A stretch of 64,000 nt of DNA from Spirochaetota bacterium (GTDB taxonomy: Bacteria; Spirochaetota; Brachyspiria; Brachyspirales; JACRPF01), in assembly GCA_016214035.1 (NCBI GenBank), contig JACRPF010000003.1, positions 62,001 through 126,000 of the forward strand, in the 5' to 3' direction. Positions 8,807 to 17,491 of the stretch are shown here, piece by piece. The translations under genes and the position numbers were made by a program. The notes under the pieces are model-generated. The model searched no databases, was not told the origin of the DNA, and saw only the letters and a program-made list of their open reading frames with translations. Every line of letters starts with the position of its first letter. Within the stretch, counting starts at the first letter, position 1.

Positions 8807-9633
8807 AATACCTTGCCGGCGCGGGCATCTGTTCCGGTATTCGCCGATGGGAAGACGAACGTTACTGCTGCTGAGATGACATGCGATATGCCGAGTTCCG
8901 GGTGTATGAGCATTGCATAATCGAATTGCGTCTGCCCTATGTGTATGCCGAATCCGAATCCCGCGGACATCGGTGCCGATGATGCGCCGACGCGAAGCGC
9001 AATGGCGTCGAACAATACATATTCAGCACCCGACCGTATCGAAAGTGTGTCAGCAGAGATGTCTATGGATGCGCATATGGCGAACGCCGGCGTAAGCGCA
9101 TACCGGCCGTCCGCTTTCAGTGAGACAGGAGTTGTTTCCAGGTCGCCGAATGATGCGCAGCGGCTCACTGCAATGCCGATTGATGATGCCTTTGAAAATC
9201 TGAACGATATTCCGGTGTCCAAAGAAAAACTTTCTGCCCGATAGTCATCGAGGGCAATGGCGTAACGGTGTACGGCGTATCCGAACGACAGCGACGGCGT
9301 TATCGCCAGCGCATGAACGAAATGTACGTTATCTTCCCTGTAAAACGGGAGCGCGAATGCGTCGTAGGAGATGCCGCCGGACGACCACGGCGTCCCGAAC
9401 GAAATCAAACCGCTGTACGTCATGACATCAGCGGTGTCCAGATACGGCAATCCCCATGACCCGAGGATGGAAATACCGTTCGTGAAAAAGCCGATGTCCG
9501 CGGGATTTGCGCTGTCAACGACGTTATTGCATGCTGAACCGCCGGGAACCAGCGCACATGCGGAGGTGAACCGGTGTGATTCGTACGCGGTAAGCATACA
9601 CGAAGTGAAAAGACATACCAGTGCAGCTCGCAT
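8803..9633 (-). CDS. Predicted outer-membrane beta-barrel protein (PorV/PorQ-like)
   Basis: A 276-residue protein with a short signal peptide (residues 1-16). A conserved-looking start follows: a DSANPADIGFF region, then strands of alternating hydrophobic residues ending near FGFGIHIGQTQFDYAMLIHPELGISHVISAAVTF. That closing pattern resembles the PorV/PorQ/UPF0164 barrels of Bacteroidota-like envelopes. Only one base separates it from the lamin-tail gene upstream, and it overlaps the HhH-barrel gene downstream by four bases. Its function in this operon is unknown; it could be an export or anchoring partner for the secreted proteins. Confidence 0.6.
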   Translation of the reverse strand: MRAALVCLFTSCMLTAYESHRFTSACALVPGGSACNNVVDSANPADIGFFTNGISILGSWGLPYLDTADVMTYSGLISFGTPWSSGGISYDAFALPFYREDNVHFVHALAITPSLSFGYAVHRYAIALDDYRAESFSLDTGISFRFSKASSIGIAVSRCASFGDLETTPVSLKADGRYALTPAFAICASIDISADTLSIRSGAEYVLFDAIALRVGASSAPMSAGFGFGIHIGQTQFDYAMLIHPELGISHVISAAVTFVFPSANTGTDARAGKVL

Positions 9634-9634
9634 G

Positions 9635-11581
9635 TCAGTCCCTTACGGCGAAATAGTATCGTGCGAAAGAGCTCGCGCCGGCGACGGCATCCACTGCCGA
9701 AATCTGAAAATAATAAAGATCAGGCTTCAATACCTGTGTACCGACAGCGCCGTTGAACGTAACTGACGCGGGCGTATTGCCGGCCGGACTGAGCGCCTGT
9801 GCGACAGCGCCGAGACAGCGGCCGTTTTTTGTGAACACGCGCACATCGCATGTCGCCGTGCCGGTGACGGTGAACGGTATGGTGAGCGGTCCCTGTCCTC
9901 GTGTGAAGACATATTTCGCGCGGGGTATGGTTACCGCAAGCGTCCCCGGCGATACAAGTGATATGCTGTTGCTTGCGCCGGGCGTTGCGTAGAGCTGTGA
10001 GGTATAGACGTTGGTGATACGTATGCCGGATTCCGTTTCAGAAGCGGTATAGGAAACCGGTGACGCGGTGCGCGCATTGCCCCAATTCTCCTTCATGAGC
10101 GCCGGTCTCCGGTATGATATCCGCTCCATCGAGATGAAGTCATTGTTGGTGATTGTTGCCGGTATTCCGTTCTTAGTTCCGCAGCGGGTTACCGCGGTGA
10201 TATACGTGTCCCGCGAATATGCGGCGGTATCGATGCTGTTTCCGCTCGCGTCGACGAGTGCGAGCGTCTGTTCCTGCGCGAGTCCGCCGAAGTCGCAGGT
10301 GATTACTGTCATGAGCGGTGAGCTCAGATTACCGTAGACGTTACGAAAATCATTCGATGAACGGGCGATGACACAGAAGCCGTTGGCCGGGATCACGCAG
10401 AACGGGATGTCATAGATGGAAGAATTCGGACTGCTTTCGCTCCATTTGTGCAGTTTGCACGATGATACTACGAACGGCGTGCTGCCGGTATTATGCAGTT
10501 CTATCCATTCGGTATAACGGTTGCTGATGCCCGCGGGGGCGAGTATGCGGAAGCTGTCGTTGATATACATGATTTCTGAGAAATATATCGTGCCGCTGCC
10601 GTGTCCGATGTTCCCCTTGACGGAAAACTCCGTTGCCAATGCGGGCAGCCTGTCGCCGGTCACTGAAGCTCGATGCGGTCCGGTGTGTCGTGTGCGGAAA
10701 TAAAATATTCCTGATCGCCCGCCGCTGATATCCATACTTATCGTATAGTCGCTTTTTGAATAGTTCTGAAGCTTTTGATAATGCATAATGTCGATGTCAT
10801 CCCGGATTGACACCGTCACACGCCCGCTATAACCGGGATCATACGTGCCTGCCGTGTTCATCGCGAAAACTTCCACCGGGAACGGGATGCCTGCGGTCGG
10901 CGTTATCTCCGGAAAACGCAGAGCAAATATTACTGCCGCGCCTTGTGTGAGCGACGCGGTGAGCGCATTGCTACATCCCGGCGTGCTGCCCGACGGTGCA
11001 GCCGTCGATGAACCCCAGTTCGAGACGCTGTCACACGCATACGGGTTGATGCGTTCTGTCGATATGCCGTATCGTATGCCGTAATCGGGAATGGCGTCCG
11101 GTATGCCCGGTGTGCCGTATGAATCAGCGATGACACCCGCCGGTGTTTTCAAAACGACGCATTTTTCGGAAGATATGTATGTGCTGCCTTCCACCAGCGA
11201 TGCCGCATTCACGGTCAGAAGTACCGTTCCTGAAGGAATATCGATTGTGTCTTCGCAGCGATAACCGCTGTCAAGTATGACGGCATAACCGTGCGCCGGG
11301 ATGACGGTCGTATTAGTGATGATGCCGGCTGCGATGTTCGTGAACGCTGTACTTTTTGCACCCCAGGGGATGATGCTCCGTCCGTTCGTGTCCGCATGGT
11401 TTGTGCTCAATTTATAGCCGGCAATATCTGCAGGCGTATCATCGCAGTTGTACAGTTCAACCCATTGATTGTAATAAAGACTTGCGCGGGACCGCTGATA
11501 GATTTCATTGATGACCACTGCCGCGTGTGTCATGCCGGACGCAAGAAGCAGTGCCGCCGCGAGTATTATCCTCAGGTTCAT
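9635..11581 (-). CDS. Exported protein with two lamin-tail domains and FlgD-like C-terminus
   Basis: A 648-residue protein with a clear signal peptide (residues 1-20). It has two lamin-tail (LTD) Ig-fold domains: one near residues 21-150 (VVINEIYQ, QWVELYN) and one near 335-460 (IYFSEIMYI, TEWIELHNTGS). The C-terminal 90 residues (VRVFTKNGRCLGAV ending with LKPDLYYFQISAVD) resemble FlgD-type Ig/sorting domains. Bacterial LTDs are known mainly in secreted or envelope proteins, often together with nucleases or phosphoesterases. The ATG overlaps the TGA of the PLD gene upstream, so the two are translationally coupled. It probably acts outside the inner membrane, binding a polymer or another protein. 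Confidence 0.8.
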   Translation of the reverse strand: MNLRIILAAALLLASGMTHAAVVINEIYQRSRASLYYNQWVELYNCDDTPADIAGYKLSTNHADTNGRSIIPWGAKSTAFTNIAAGIITNTTVIPAHGYAVILDSGYRCEDTIDIPSGTVLLTVNAASLVEGSTYISSEKCVVLKTPAGVIADSYGTPGIPDAIPDYGIRYGISTERINPYACDSVSNWGSSTAAPSGSTPGCSNALTASLTQGAAVIFALRFPEITPTAGIPFPVEVFAMNTAGTYDPGYSGRVTVSIRDDIDIMHYQKLQNYSKSDYTISMDISGGRSGIFYFRTRHTGPHRASVTGDRLPALATEFSVKGNIGHGSGTIYFSEIMYINDSFRILAPAGISNRYTEWIELHNTGSTPFVVSSCKLHKWSESSPNSSIYDIPFCVIPANGFCVIARSSNDFRNVYGNLSSPLMTVITCDFGGLAQEQTLALVDASGNSIDTAAYSRDTYITAVTRCGTKNGIPATITNNDFISMERISYRRPALMKENWGNARTASPVSYTASETESGIRITNVYTSQLYATPGASNSISLVSPGTLAVTIPRAKYVFTRGQGPLTIPFTVTGTATCDVRVFTKNGRCLGAVAQALSPAGNTPASVTFNGAVGTQVLKPDLYYFQISAVDAVAGASSFARYYFAVRD

Positions 11582-13356
11582 TGCCCGCTACGTGCATAGC
11601 CGGCGTTCAATGCGTCCCCCTCGCTTTTGAAATAGATGAGTTTATCCTGCGATGTACGTGCGAGAATACTGCGGTAGCGTACGTCACCCGGCAGATAGAA
11701 CTTCCGTGACGCGCGGTTGCCGATGAGACAACCCTCGTCATATGCGGCAAGAGCGATTGTGTTTTCGCGTTCGGCTTTAGCCATCGCTTCGTGCTTGATG
11801 CGTGCCGCGAATTCCTCGGGTGATTCTTTGAGCGTAAGTTCCGGTGACCATAATCCGCGCCGTTGCCGGGATGCGGTCATATATGCTTGTATCATTCCGG
11901 CATTGACTGTGTTTGATGTCATTCCCGTTGACGGAAGCGCAAATCCATCGGCAAGCATTTTCTCATTTATTGAAACGACGGTCCCCGGTACGTTGATGAT
12001 GCCCTCGCATGACAGGAAGCCGTTCGTACGGATGAAGCGTACCGTCACGGCGTGGCGCATAATCTCATGGGCGATGAACTGTCGTGTATACGCAAGCTGC
12101 GGATATTGCGAACGATATCCCTGATACGGAGCGCGTATGCCGTAGAGGCGGACGGTGCACAGTTCGTTCATATTCGATACGGCAATACGGACCGTGTCGC
12201 CCGATACGATTTCATGGACGATGCCGGAAAAAGCCCCTTTTTTGATAATGTCATCCATTGCCGTTGCGGCAAGTCGGTAACAGGCGCGTTTAGCCTCATC
12301 GTCAGGGGCTTCCTGCAGGAACTTCCTGAGCGGTATTTCCGATGCCTCGCGCCAGAGCTCCTCATAACGGCTTATGTATCTGCGTGCGACGTTTTTCGAC
12401 TTGATGATTACCGCGTTTTCGTCGTTGCGTTCAGCGTTGAGCGAGAAGTTGAACGAACCGGTGAGCACGGTGTCGTCATCGAGCATAATGCATTTATGAT
12501 GTATCTTTGCCGCATCGTTATCCTTGGCGATATAGGACAGCCGCTGGTCCTTTAAGATGTCATAAGGAAGCAGCCGTTTTGTCTTCGCGAGACCGTCGGT
12601 GAATGTGTCGTCGAATATACCGCTCACGATGACGCCGTCACGTTCACGTTCGTTCATAGCATAGGCGAGCGGTAATGATGAAAACGCAAAGCAGAGAAAT
12701 CGGATGCGGTCGCGCGCCTTTGCTACCGCCGCGGTATAATGCCCCGTGATGCCGTCCCCGGGCGAGAAATACACCTCGACCGGAACATCACCTACGGTGA
12801 ACCGGTTCTGCTTCGAGGCGAGCTGCCCGGGGAACGTGAGCGGGTCCACGAGCGAGAGATAGTGCTCGTAATACCTCCCGGCAACGACTGCATCCTCGAT
12901 AAGGATGCAGTCGTTGTAGTTATAGAAAAAACCGCGTTCGGTTATATTGGCGGACCCTATCCACACCCTTCGTATATCCACCAAAATGAACTTGTTATGC
13001 ATAAGACTGCCGCGCCGGTCGAAACGGACGGGAATGTTTGCCTTCGATAAAATTGACAGCGCGGCGCCGTTCCTCGGATTGTTCGTGGCATCGCTTTCCA
13101 TGAAGAGCGATACCTTCACGCCGTTCTGCTTTTTCGCGGCGAGCCGTGCGGCGACGTCGATGAGGTCCATCTCGTAGAGGCAGAGATGTATCGATTCCCG
13201 GGCGCTGTCGATGTACCGGATGAAATTGGTATACGCACCGTTCATGTCATTCGCCGCTGCCGGCGTAAAGTACACCGATATCGGCGCTGCGGATAGCATG
13301 GCGCACGATAGTGCGAGTATGCCCGCCCGTTTGACTGCTGATGTATATCGGAACAT
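11578..13356 (-). CDS. Exported phospholipase-D-family nuclease with C-terminal SNase-like domain
   Basis: A 592-residue protein, first gene of the operon, with a signal peptide (residues 1-24) and an AAGGA ribosome site. Two full HKD motifs are visible: HNKFILVD followed by GSANIT (about residues 120-140), and HHKCIMLD followed by GSFNFS (about 285-310). This is the arrangement of PLD-type nucleases and phospholipases. Residues 385-500 form a staphylococcal-nuclease-like OB fold starting IVHEIVSGDTVRI. It keeps the GDTV aspartate and the Arg of VRLYGI but lacks equivalents of the other catalytic Asp, Glu and Arg. That domain therefore probably binds nucleic acid rather than cutting it. Nuclease or phosphodiesterase activity at the cell surface or periplasm is likely. 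Confidence 0.85.
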   Translation of the reverse strand: MFRYTSAVKRAGILALSCAMLSAAPISVYFTPAAANDMNGAYTNFIRYIDSARESIHLCLYEMDLIDVAARLAAKKQNGVKVSLFMESDATNNPRNGAALSILSKANIPVRFDRRGSLMHNKFILVDIRRVWIGSANITERGFFYNYNDCILIEDAVVAGRYYEHYLSLVDPLTFPGQLASKQNRFTVGDVPVEVYFSPGDGITGHYTAAVAKARDRIRFLCFAFSSLPLAYAMNERERDGVIVSGIFDDTFTDGLAKTKRLLPYDILKDQRLSYIAKDNDAAKIHHKCIMLDDDTVLTGSFNFSLNAERNDENAVIIKSKNVARRYISRYEELWREASEIPLRKFLQEAPDDEAKRACYRLAATAMDDIIKKGAFSGIVHEIVSGDTVRIAVSNMNELCTVRLYGIRAPYQGYRSQYPQLAYTRQFIAHEIMRHAVTVRFIRTNGFLSCEGIINVPGTVVSINEKMLADGFALPSTGMTSNTVNAGMIQAYMTASRQRRGLWSPELTLKESPEEFAARIKHEAMAKAERENTIALAAYDEGCLIGNRASRKFYLPGDVRYRSILARTSQDKLIYFKSEGDALNAGYARSGQ

Positions 13357-13434
13357 CCGGAATCCTTACCGCGGCACGTCGCCGCTTTTTTTTTCGTCGC
13401 TCACATTATGCGCAGAAACGGCGGGAAAGTGTAG

Positions 13435-13482
13435 AGTATGAATATACTATTTTGCTGTTTTTCGATGAGTATATTTATACTC
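13435..13482. promoter_or_regulatory. Pair of AT-rich dyads between divergent PLD operon and glycosyltransferase
   Basis: AGTATGAATATACT (13435-13448) and GAGTATATTTATACTC (13467-13482) are both dyads of the AGTAT..ATACT type. Their centres are about 33 bp apart, near three helical turns. They lie about 80-125 bp upstream of the PLD gene start. A half copy (GTATACTC) occurs at 13553-13560. The arrangement looks like a two-site operator. Confidence 0.45.
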
Positions 13483-13560
13483 TAGGTGCCGATTAGTGAT
13501 ACATATTCTACAAAATGAAGCGTATCGTCTATTGAAAAATGATTTTTGGTGTGTATACTC

Positions 13561-13762
13561 TTAGCGCGGGACATAACCCGCAACCCAAAAGGATAAAATG
13601 ATAGCATACCAAGGAAAATACGCGCATGGATGCGCGGAGTATTACCTGGCTCCCGCGCTAACGCCGAGCGCAAGCGGTGGCGGATGCAGCGCGAGAGCGA
13701 CAAAAATGCAGTGGAAATATTTTGCGCAGAATGTGTAAACTATGAGAAGTAATAGTAAAAGG
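13561..13762 (+). repeat. Structured intergenic element, family 2, copy E1
   Basis: About 200 bp that align end to end with the reverse complement of 56172-56371, without gaps over the first 100 bp. Conserved parts are a GCGGG hairpin at the start, the hairpin CGCGCATGGATGCGCG (13621-13636), a CCCGCGCT block, a hairpin with a CGGAT loop (13674-13692), GAGAGCGAC, and a tail TTTGCGC..AATGTGTA..TATGA.AAGTAAT. The ATG start of the glycosyltransferase is eight bases beyond its end. A 46-codon frame from 13598 is present but not conserved in the other copies. Confidence 0.7.
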
Positions 13763-13770
13763 ACAACAAC

Positions 13771-15210
13771 ATGAGTTTTTCAGTAAAAGACATCACCAAA
13801 GCGATACCGCAGCGTGTTATTACCATAGCGCTTTTCGCGGTGCTCGGACTTTTGTTTTTCAATCAGATTGGCAATACGCTTATCAAGTTTTTCGACGATA
13901 CGTTCCATATTACAATCATCAAAGACTTCGCACTTCGCGGCGATATTCTCGATCTGCGCGATCCGTTCCTCGGGCTGATGTATTTCGAAAAGCCGCCGTT
14001 CATGATAGTCCTCTCTGCGGCGGGTCTCAAGCTTTTCGGATTTAATTCGTTCGGAGCAAAAATTTTCATCGTACTCTACTGCTTTTTGTCGCTGGTGATA
14101 GGCTATGTCGTTCTTCGGAAACATACCAGCGAACGTACTGCAATTCTCGCTACGATCATTACCGGTTGTGCGCAGCAGATACTTCATTTTTCGCGACGTG
14201 TTGGGTTTGACGGCGTGCTGGCGGCATCGCTCTATATTGCGTTTATTTTCTTTTATTTTGCACAGGAACGCCGCTGGTACTATTATATGTTCGGACTCAC
14301 GCTCGGCCTTGCCGCCATGACCAAAGGCGTGTCCGGCATCATTCCCGTGGCGGCACTCGGTATGTACCTGCTTGTATCACCCAACGGACGCGCGCGGTTC
14401 AGGCATCCGGAACTCTATCTGTCAGTCATTCCGTTTGCGCTGGTCGTTGCGCCGTGGCATATCGGCATGCTCATGCGGCACGGCGATTCCTTCGTCACCA
14501 TGTATTTCTGGCGGCGGCAGATGAGTTATTTTCTACCCGGCAACATGATAGTGCAGAATATGCCGTCCTGGGGCTGGGAAGTGAGCGCTAAAAAGATACT
14601 TGAGAATTACTGGCCCGCACTACCGCTGTTCATCTACGGCATCTATCGAACCATACGCGATATCGTCACAAAACGCTTCGACAACATTTCCGATCTCAGG
14701 CTGTATGCGCTGACATGGTTCGCCGTGATATTCGCTGTCTATCAGGCGGCAAGTGTCAAACGGTATGCGTATATACTTCCCGTGTACGGGGCTATGGGCG
14801 TGCTGGCCGCTGCCTCGCTTGCCGGGCGGAAGTATGAAAAGCAAGTCGTTATTTTCTTTTCAGTATGGGCGCTGCTTTTAGGTATCGTTTCATTCACGCC
14901 GCTCTGGAAGGAGATGGACGGCTCCGGATGGGAGGAACATCGTCCGGTGCTTGAACGTCTGGCAAAGGACGGTCAGCCGTATGCGCTGTTCCCCGCGTAT
15001 CCCGGCGGTGTTACCTGGCTCTATAATGGATACGCATTTCATGCGCCGTCGTTCACGAATGTGAGTGCTGACAGTCTTGTGCCGTTCTATACATCCTGCG
15101 GCAGGATAGTGCTCGCGACGAACGATATCGCATTGCTTCCCGCACCGATACGTGATAACGCGGTTGAGGTATTCAGAACGAACGGACTTGTGATAGTACA
15201 GAAAAAATAG
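13771..15210 (+). CDS. ArnT/PMT-type glycosyltransferase (GT39/GT83 family)
   Basis: A 479-residue integral membrane protein with about ten hydrophobic segments. It shows the pattern of polyprenyl-phosphate-sugar-dependent transferases: an acidic DDTFH motif in the first periplasmic loop (near residue 37), a YFEKPPF motif near residue 72, and SRRVGFDG around residue 145. Family members move a sugar from undecaprenyl phosphate onto lipid A, protein or another glycan at the outer face of the inner membrane. AAAAGGA precedes the ATG at a good distance. The upstream leader is the family 2 repeat. It ends exactly next to the RF-like gene on the other strand (no gap). Confidence 0.82.
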   Translation: MSFSVKDITKAIPQRVITIALFAVLGLLFFNQIGNTLIKFFDDTFHITIIKDFALRGDILDLRDPFLGLMYFEKPPFMIVLSAAGLKLFGFNSFGAKIFIVLYCFLSLVIGYVVLRKHTSERTAILATIITGCAQQILHFSRRVGFDGVLAASLYIAFIFFYFAQERRWYYYMFGLTLGLAAMTKGVSGIIPVAALGMYLLVSPNGRARFRHPELYLSVIPFALVVAPWHIGMLMRHGDSFVTMYFWRRQMSYFLPGNMIVQNMPSWGWEVSAKKILENYWPALPLFIYGIYRTIRDIVTKRFDNISDLRLYALTWFAVIFAVYQAASVKRYAYILPVYGAMGVLAAASLAGRKYEKQVVIFFSVWALLLGIVSFTPLWKEMDGSGWEEHRPVLERLAKDGQPYALFPAYPGGVTWLYNGYAFHAPSFTNVSADSLVPFYTSCGRIVLATNDIALLPAPIRDNAVEVFRTNGLVIVQKK

Positions 15211-15621
15211 CTATTCGTATGACGCGGCCGATCGGCCGGCCTTTTTCTGCGCGTGATGATGCTTGTCGTCGAGCATTTTATTCTTCGCGCGTTTCGAGCG
15301 CTTGCGTTTCTGCCGGCGTATCTTTTCCCGGCGCATCTGTTCTTCGGACAGCCGTCCGCTGATGCGTTCATCGAGCTTTTCCGCGATCATGCGGCGTGCG
15401 AGGTAGCGGTTGAGCGGCTGCGAGCGCGTGGTCTGGCATTTCACTTCTATGCCGCTCGGCAGGTGCTTGATATAGACCGCCGTGGATGTTTTATTGATGT
15501 TCTGGCCGCCATGTCCCTGCGCGCGGATGAAATGTTCTTCAAGGTCGTTCTCGCGCATGCCTACTTTCGCCATCAGCGCGGCGAGTGCCTGCGCTTTCTG
15601 TATACCGATACCGAAGTCCAT
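15211..15621 (-). CDS. Class-I release-factor-like ribosome rescue protein (RF-1 domain)
   Basis: A 136-residue protein consisting of an RF-1 catalytic domain and a basic tail. The GGQ motif is present in RAQGHGGQNINKTSTAV (about residues 33-49), followed by the family's HLPSGIEVKCQTTRSQPLNR. The C-terminal 50 residues are strongly Lys/Arg/His-rich, as in ArfB (YaeJ) and mitochondrial mtRF-R, which use such tails to reach into an empty mRNA channel or bind split 50S subunits. No codon-recognition domain is present, so it is not RF1 or RF2. It starts nine bases after the NFACT-R gene, which implies co-expression and a joint role in rescue of stalled ribosomes. Confidence 0.88.
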   Translation of the reverse strand: MDFGIGIQKAQALAALMAKVGMRENDLEEHFIRAQGHGGQNINKTSTAVYIKHLPSGIEVKCQTTRSQPLNRYLARRMIAEKLDERISGRLSEEQMRREKIRRQKRKRSKRAKNKMLDDKHHHAQKKAGRSAASYE

Positions 15622-15630
15622 ATCGCCTCC

Positions 15631-16020
15631 TCAGCCGTTGTCTTCCGGCGGAAGATGCGCGGATGCTTTTATCTGTTTTTCGTGTGAAATTGAAACGGAA
15701 CCGGCTTTTGCGCCGCATTCCTTGTGTACATCACGGGCGTGGCAGTATACCACCTGCGCGCTCGATGCATTCCTCATTTTTGAGTAATGCACGGCGACTC
15801 CGGCCGCTTCCTCGATGTCTTTCCGGTCAGGTTCAGTGTCGCCGCATTGCAGCACCACATGACTTCCGGGAAATCCGTGTACATGGAACCAGAGGTCGTT
15901 CTGTTTGGCGACGCGGAAGGTGAGGTGGTCGTTGCTGAAGTCGCTCTGACCGGCGAGTATGATAAGCCCGCCGGAACTCAGATATCGTTTGATCCGTATT
16001 GCGTTATTGTTACTGCTCAT
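15631..16020 (-). CDS. Stand-alone NFACT-R (DUF814) domain protein
   Basis: A 129-residue protein equal to the C-terminal NFACT-R domain of RqcH/Tae2/NEMF. The signature NDLWFHVHGFPGSHVVLQ is at residues 41-58, followed by the helix DIEEAAGVAVHYSKMRNASSAQVVY. In full-length RqcH this domain contacts tRNA and the obstructed 50S subunit. Here it lacks the NFACT-N, HhH and coiled-coil parts. It starts the two-gene unit with the RF-like rescue protein. A role in ribosome quality control is inferred from family and neighbour. Confidence 0.85.
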   Translation of the reverse strand: MSSNNNAIRIKRYLSSGGLIILAGQSDFSNDHLTFRVAKQNDLWFHVHGFPGSHVVLQCGDTEPDRKDIEEAAGVAVHYSKMRNASSAQVVYCHARDVHKECGAKAGSVSISHEKQIKASAHLPPEDNG

Positions 16021-16039
16021 AAATCAGAAAGATCCTGCG

Positions 16040-17020
16040 TTACGGTAATTTACTTCCGCGTCCCGCCTGATAGAGCGTGTACCACTCATCGCGGCTTATC
16101 GGCGTGTCGATAGCGGCTACACAGGCGCGTATGCGGTCAGGATCACGCGTGCCGATGACGGGCTGGAATTTTGCAGGGTGTTTCAGGAGCCACGCGATGA
16201 GTATCGTTTCAGGCTGAACGCCTTTGTCAGCGGCCATGGAACGTACTATCTGCGCTGTGGATTCGATGTGCGCGGCGCGCGGATCGTCCTGTCTGATCTC
16301 TCTGCCGCCTAGTAGGCCCTTCGCGAGCGGGCTCCACGGCTGAATGGTTATCTCATGCTTGCGGCAGTATTCGACTGTCCAGCCGCCGCCGGTGAGATGC
16401 GCATTGCCGCTGATGTTCCAGTTGACGCCGTCATCGAGCGGAGCGGTATGCAGAAGGCTCAGCTCGATCTGGTTGGCGACGAACGGTATCGGCACCTTGG
16501 TGGTCAGGAGTTCTATCTGCGCGGCACTGTGATTGCTCACGCCGAAATTGCGCACTTTGCCGGTCTGTTTCAGACGCATGAACGCCTCGGCAATCTCGTC
16601 CGGTTCGGCGAGTACGTCCGGGCGGTGCAGGAGCAGCACGTCAAGATAGTCGGTGCCGAGACGCGCAAGCGAACCGTCAACGGATGAGAATATCCACTCG
16701 CGGCTGAAGTTGAAGCGGGTGGGCATGGCGGCGCTTCCGGGCTGAATGCCGCACTTGGTTTGAATATGTATTCCCTTACGGTCGATCTTCCGTTCCTTCA
16801 TCCACTGACCGAATACGGTCTCGGATTTGCCTCTGCAGTAGATGTCGGCATGATCGAAAAAGCGCATTCCCGCTTCGTAGGCGGTGTCGAGCGCCGTGAA
16901 CGCGCGGGTGCGGATGTCGTCGGTTACCGGTGCGTCGTCCCAGCTTCCGCCGAGCGGCATGCAGCCGTAGGCGATGCGGCTGACGGTGAGTTTACTGGTG
17001 CCGAGCTGGATTGTGGACAT
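16040..17020 (-). CDS. Aldo/keto reductase (YdhF-like)
   Basis: A 326-residue TIM-barrel NADPH-dependent oxidoreductase. The start at 17020 is chosen because CCGGAG lies at the right distance and the protein then opens with the family's IQLGTSKLTVSRIAYGCMPLGG. The catalytic tetrad is visible as Asp and Tyr in FFDHADIYC, Lys in QTKCGI and His in LLHRPD. NFGVSNHSAAQIELL and the QPWSPLAKG block are also typical. It is closest in pattern to E. coli YdhF. The substrate is unknown. It is followed after 19 bp by the NFACT-R gene on the same strand, so read-through is possible. Confidence 0.9.
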   Translation of the reverse strand: MSTIQLGTSKLTVSRIAYGCMPLGGSWDDAPVTDDIRTRAFTALDTAYEAGMRFFDHADIYCRGKSETVFGQWMKERKIDRKGIHIQTKCGIQPGSAAMPTRFNFSREWIFSSVDGSLARLGTDYLDVLLLHRPDVLAEPDEIAEAFMRLKQTGKVRNFGVSNHSAAQIELLTTKVPIPFVANQIELSLLHTAPLDDGVNWNISGNAHLTGGGWTVEYCRKHEITIQPWSPLAKGLLGGREIRQDDPRAAHIESTAQIVRSMAADKGVQPETILIAWLLKHPAKFQPVIGTRDPDRIRACVAAIDTPISRDEWYTLYQAGRGSKLP

Positions 17021-17090
17021 GAAAATGCTCCGGAATAATGTTAGCGGAAATGTATGGGGAACGGGGGGAAATTGCAAGGGGCGGAAGGTT

Positions 17091-17292
17091 CGCGCGTCAA
17101 GGTACTCGGGGCAAAATGTATTTCTTCGCACCACGTGCGCTTCAGCCGTCCTTCCATGGACGGGTTCAGCGCGTGCGCGCCTTCGTGGCGCGCGTACGTA
17201 TGATTAAGATTCATATGTGCAGGAAATCATTATTAAGCGAAGGCTTTGTTAGTGGTGCTCAGAAACACATTTTGCCCCTCGTTTCTCGCGCG
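17091..17292. repeat. Long inverted-repeat element, family 1, copy F
   Basis: Arms at 17105-17135 and 17252-17283 pair through GGGGCAAAATGT and the following bases, with one G.U and a tandem G.A/A.G mismatch at the same place as in copies A, C and D. It lies in the opposite orientation to those copies, with CGCGCG at both ends. The interior carries two more perfect hairpins: GCGCGCC/GGCGCGC and CCGTCC/GGACGG. It occupies the middle of the 470-bp gap between the divergent aldo/keto reductase and GH20 genes. No gene is visible there. Confidence 0.78.
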
Positions 17293-17491
17293 GTAGAGTA
17301 AAAATACTAAGTGAATGTTGTGTAACGTAGTTACATGGTACATCTGCTGTATCTTCAAGCACGTCCTTGTGCGGGCGGTACGCATCATTTTTACGCGGTA
17401 CGGATGACTTCGCAGGCGATGATATTTATCCTCGCCTATGTATTGGTATACTTGAGATTTCACTCGGGGAAACCCGATAATAGTGTTGTAT

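Noticed and set aside
13598-13738. 46-codon ORF with an AAAGGA site inside element E1
   Set aside because: The frame is closed after four codons in E3 and not kept in E2, so the conserved feature is the DNA/RNA element and not a peptide.
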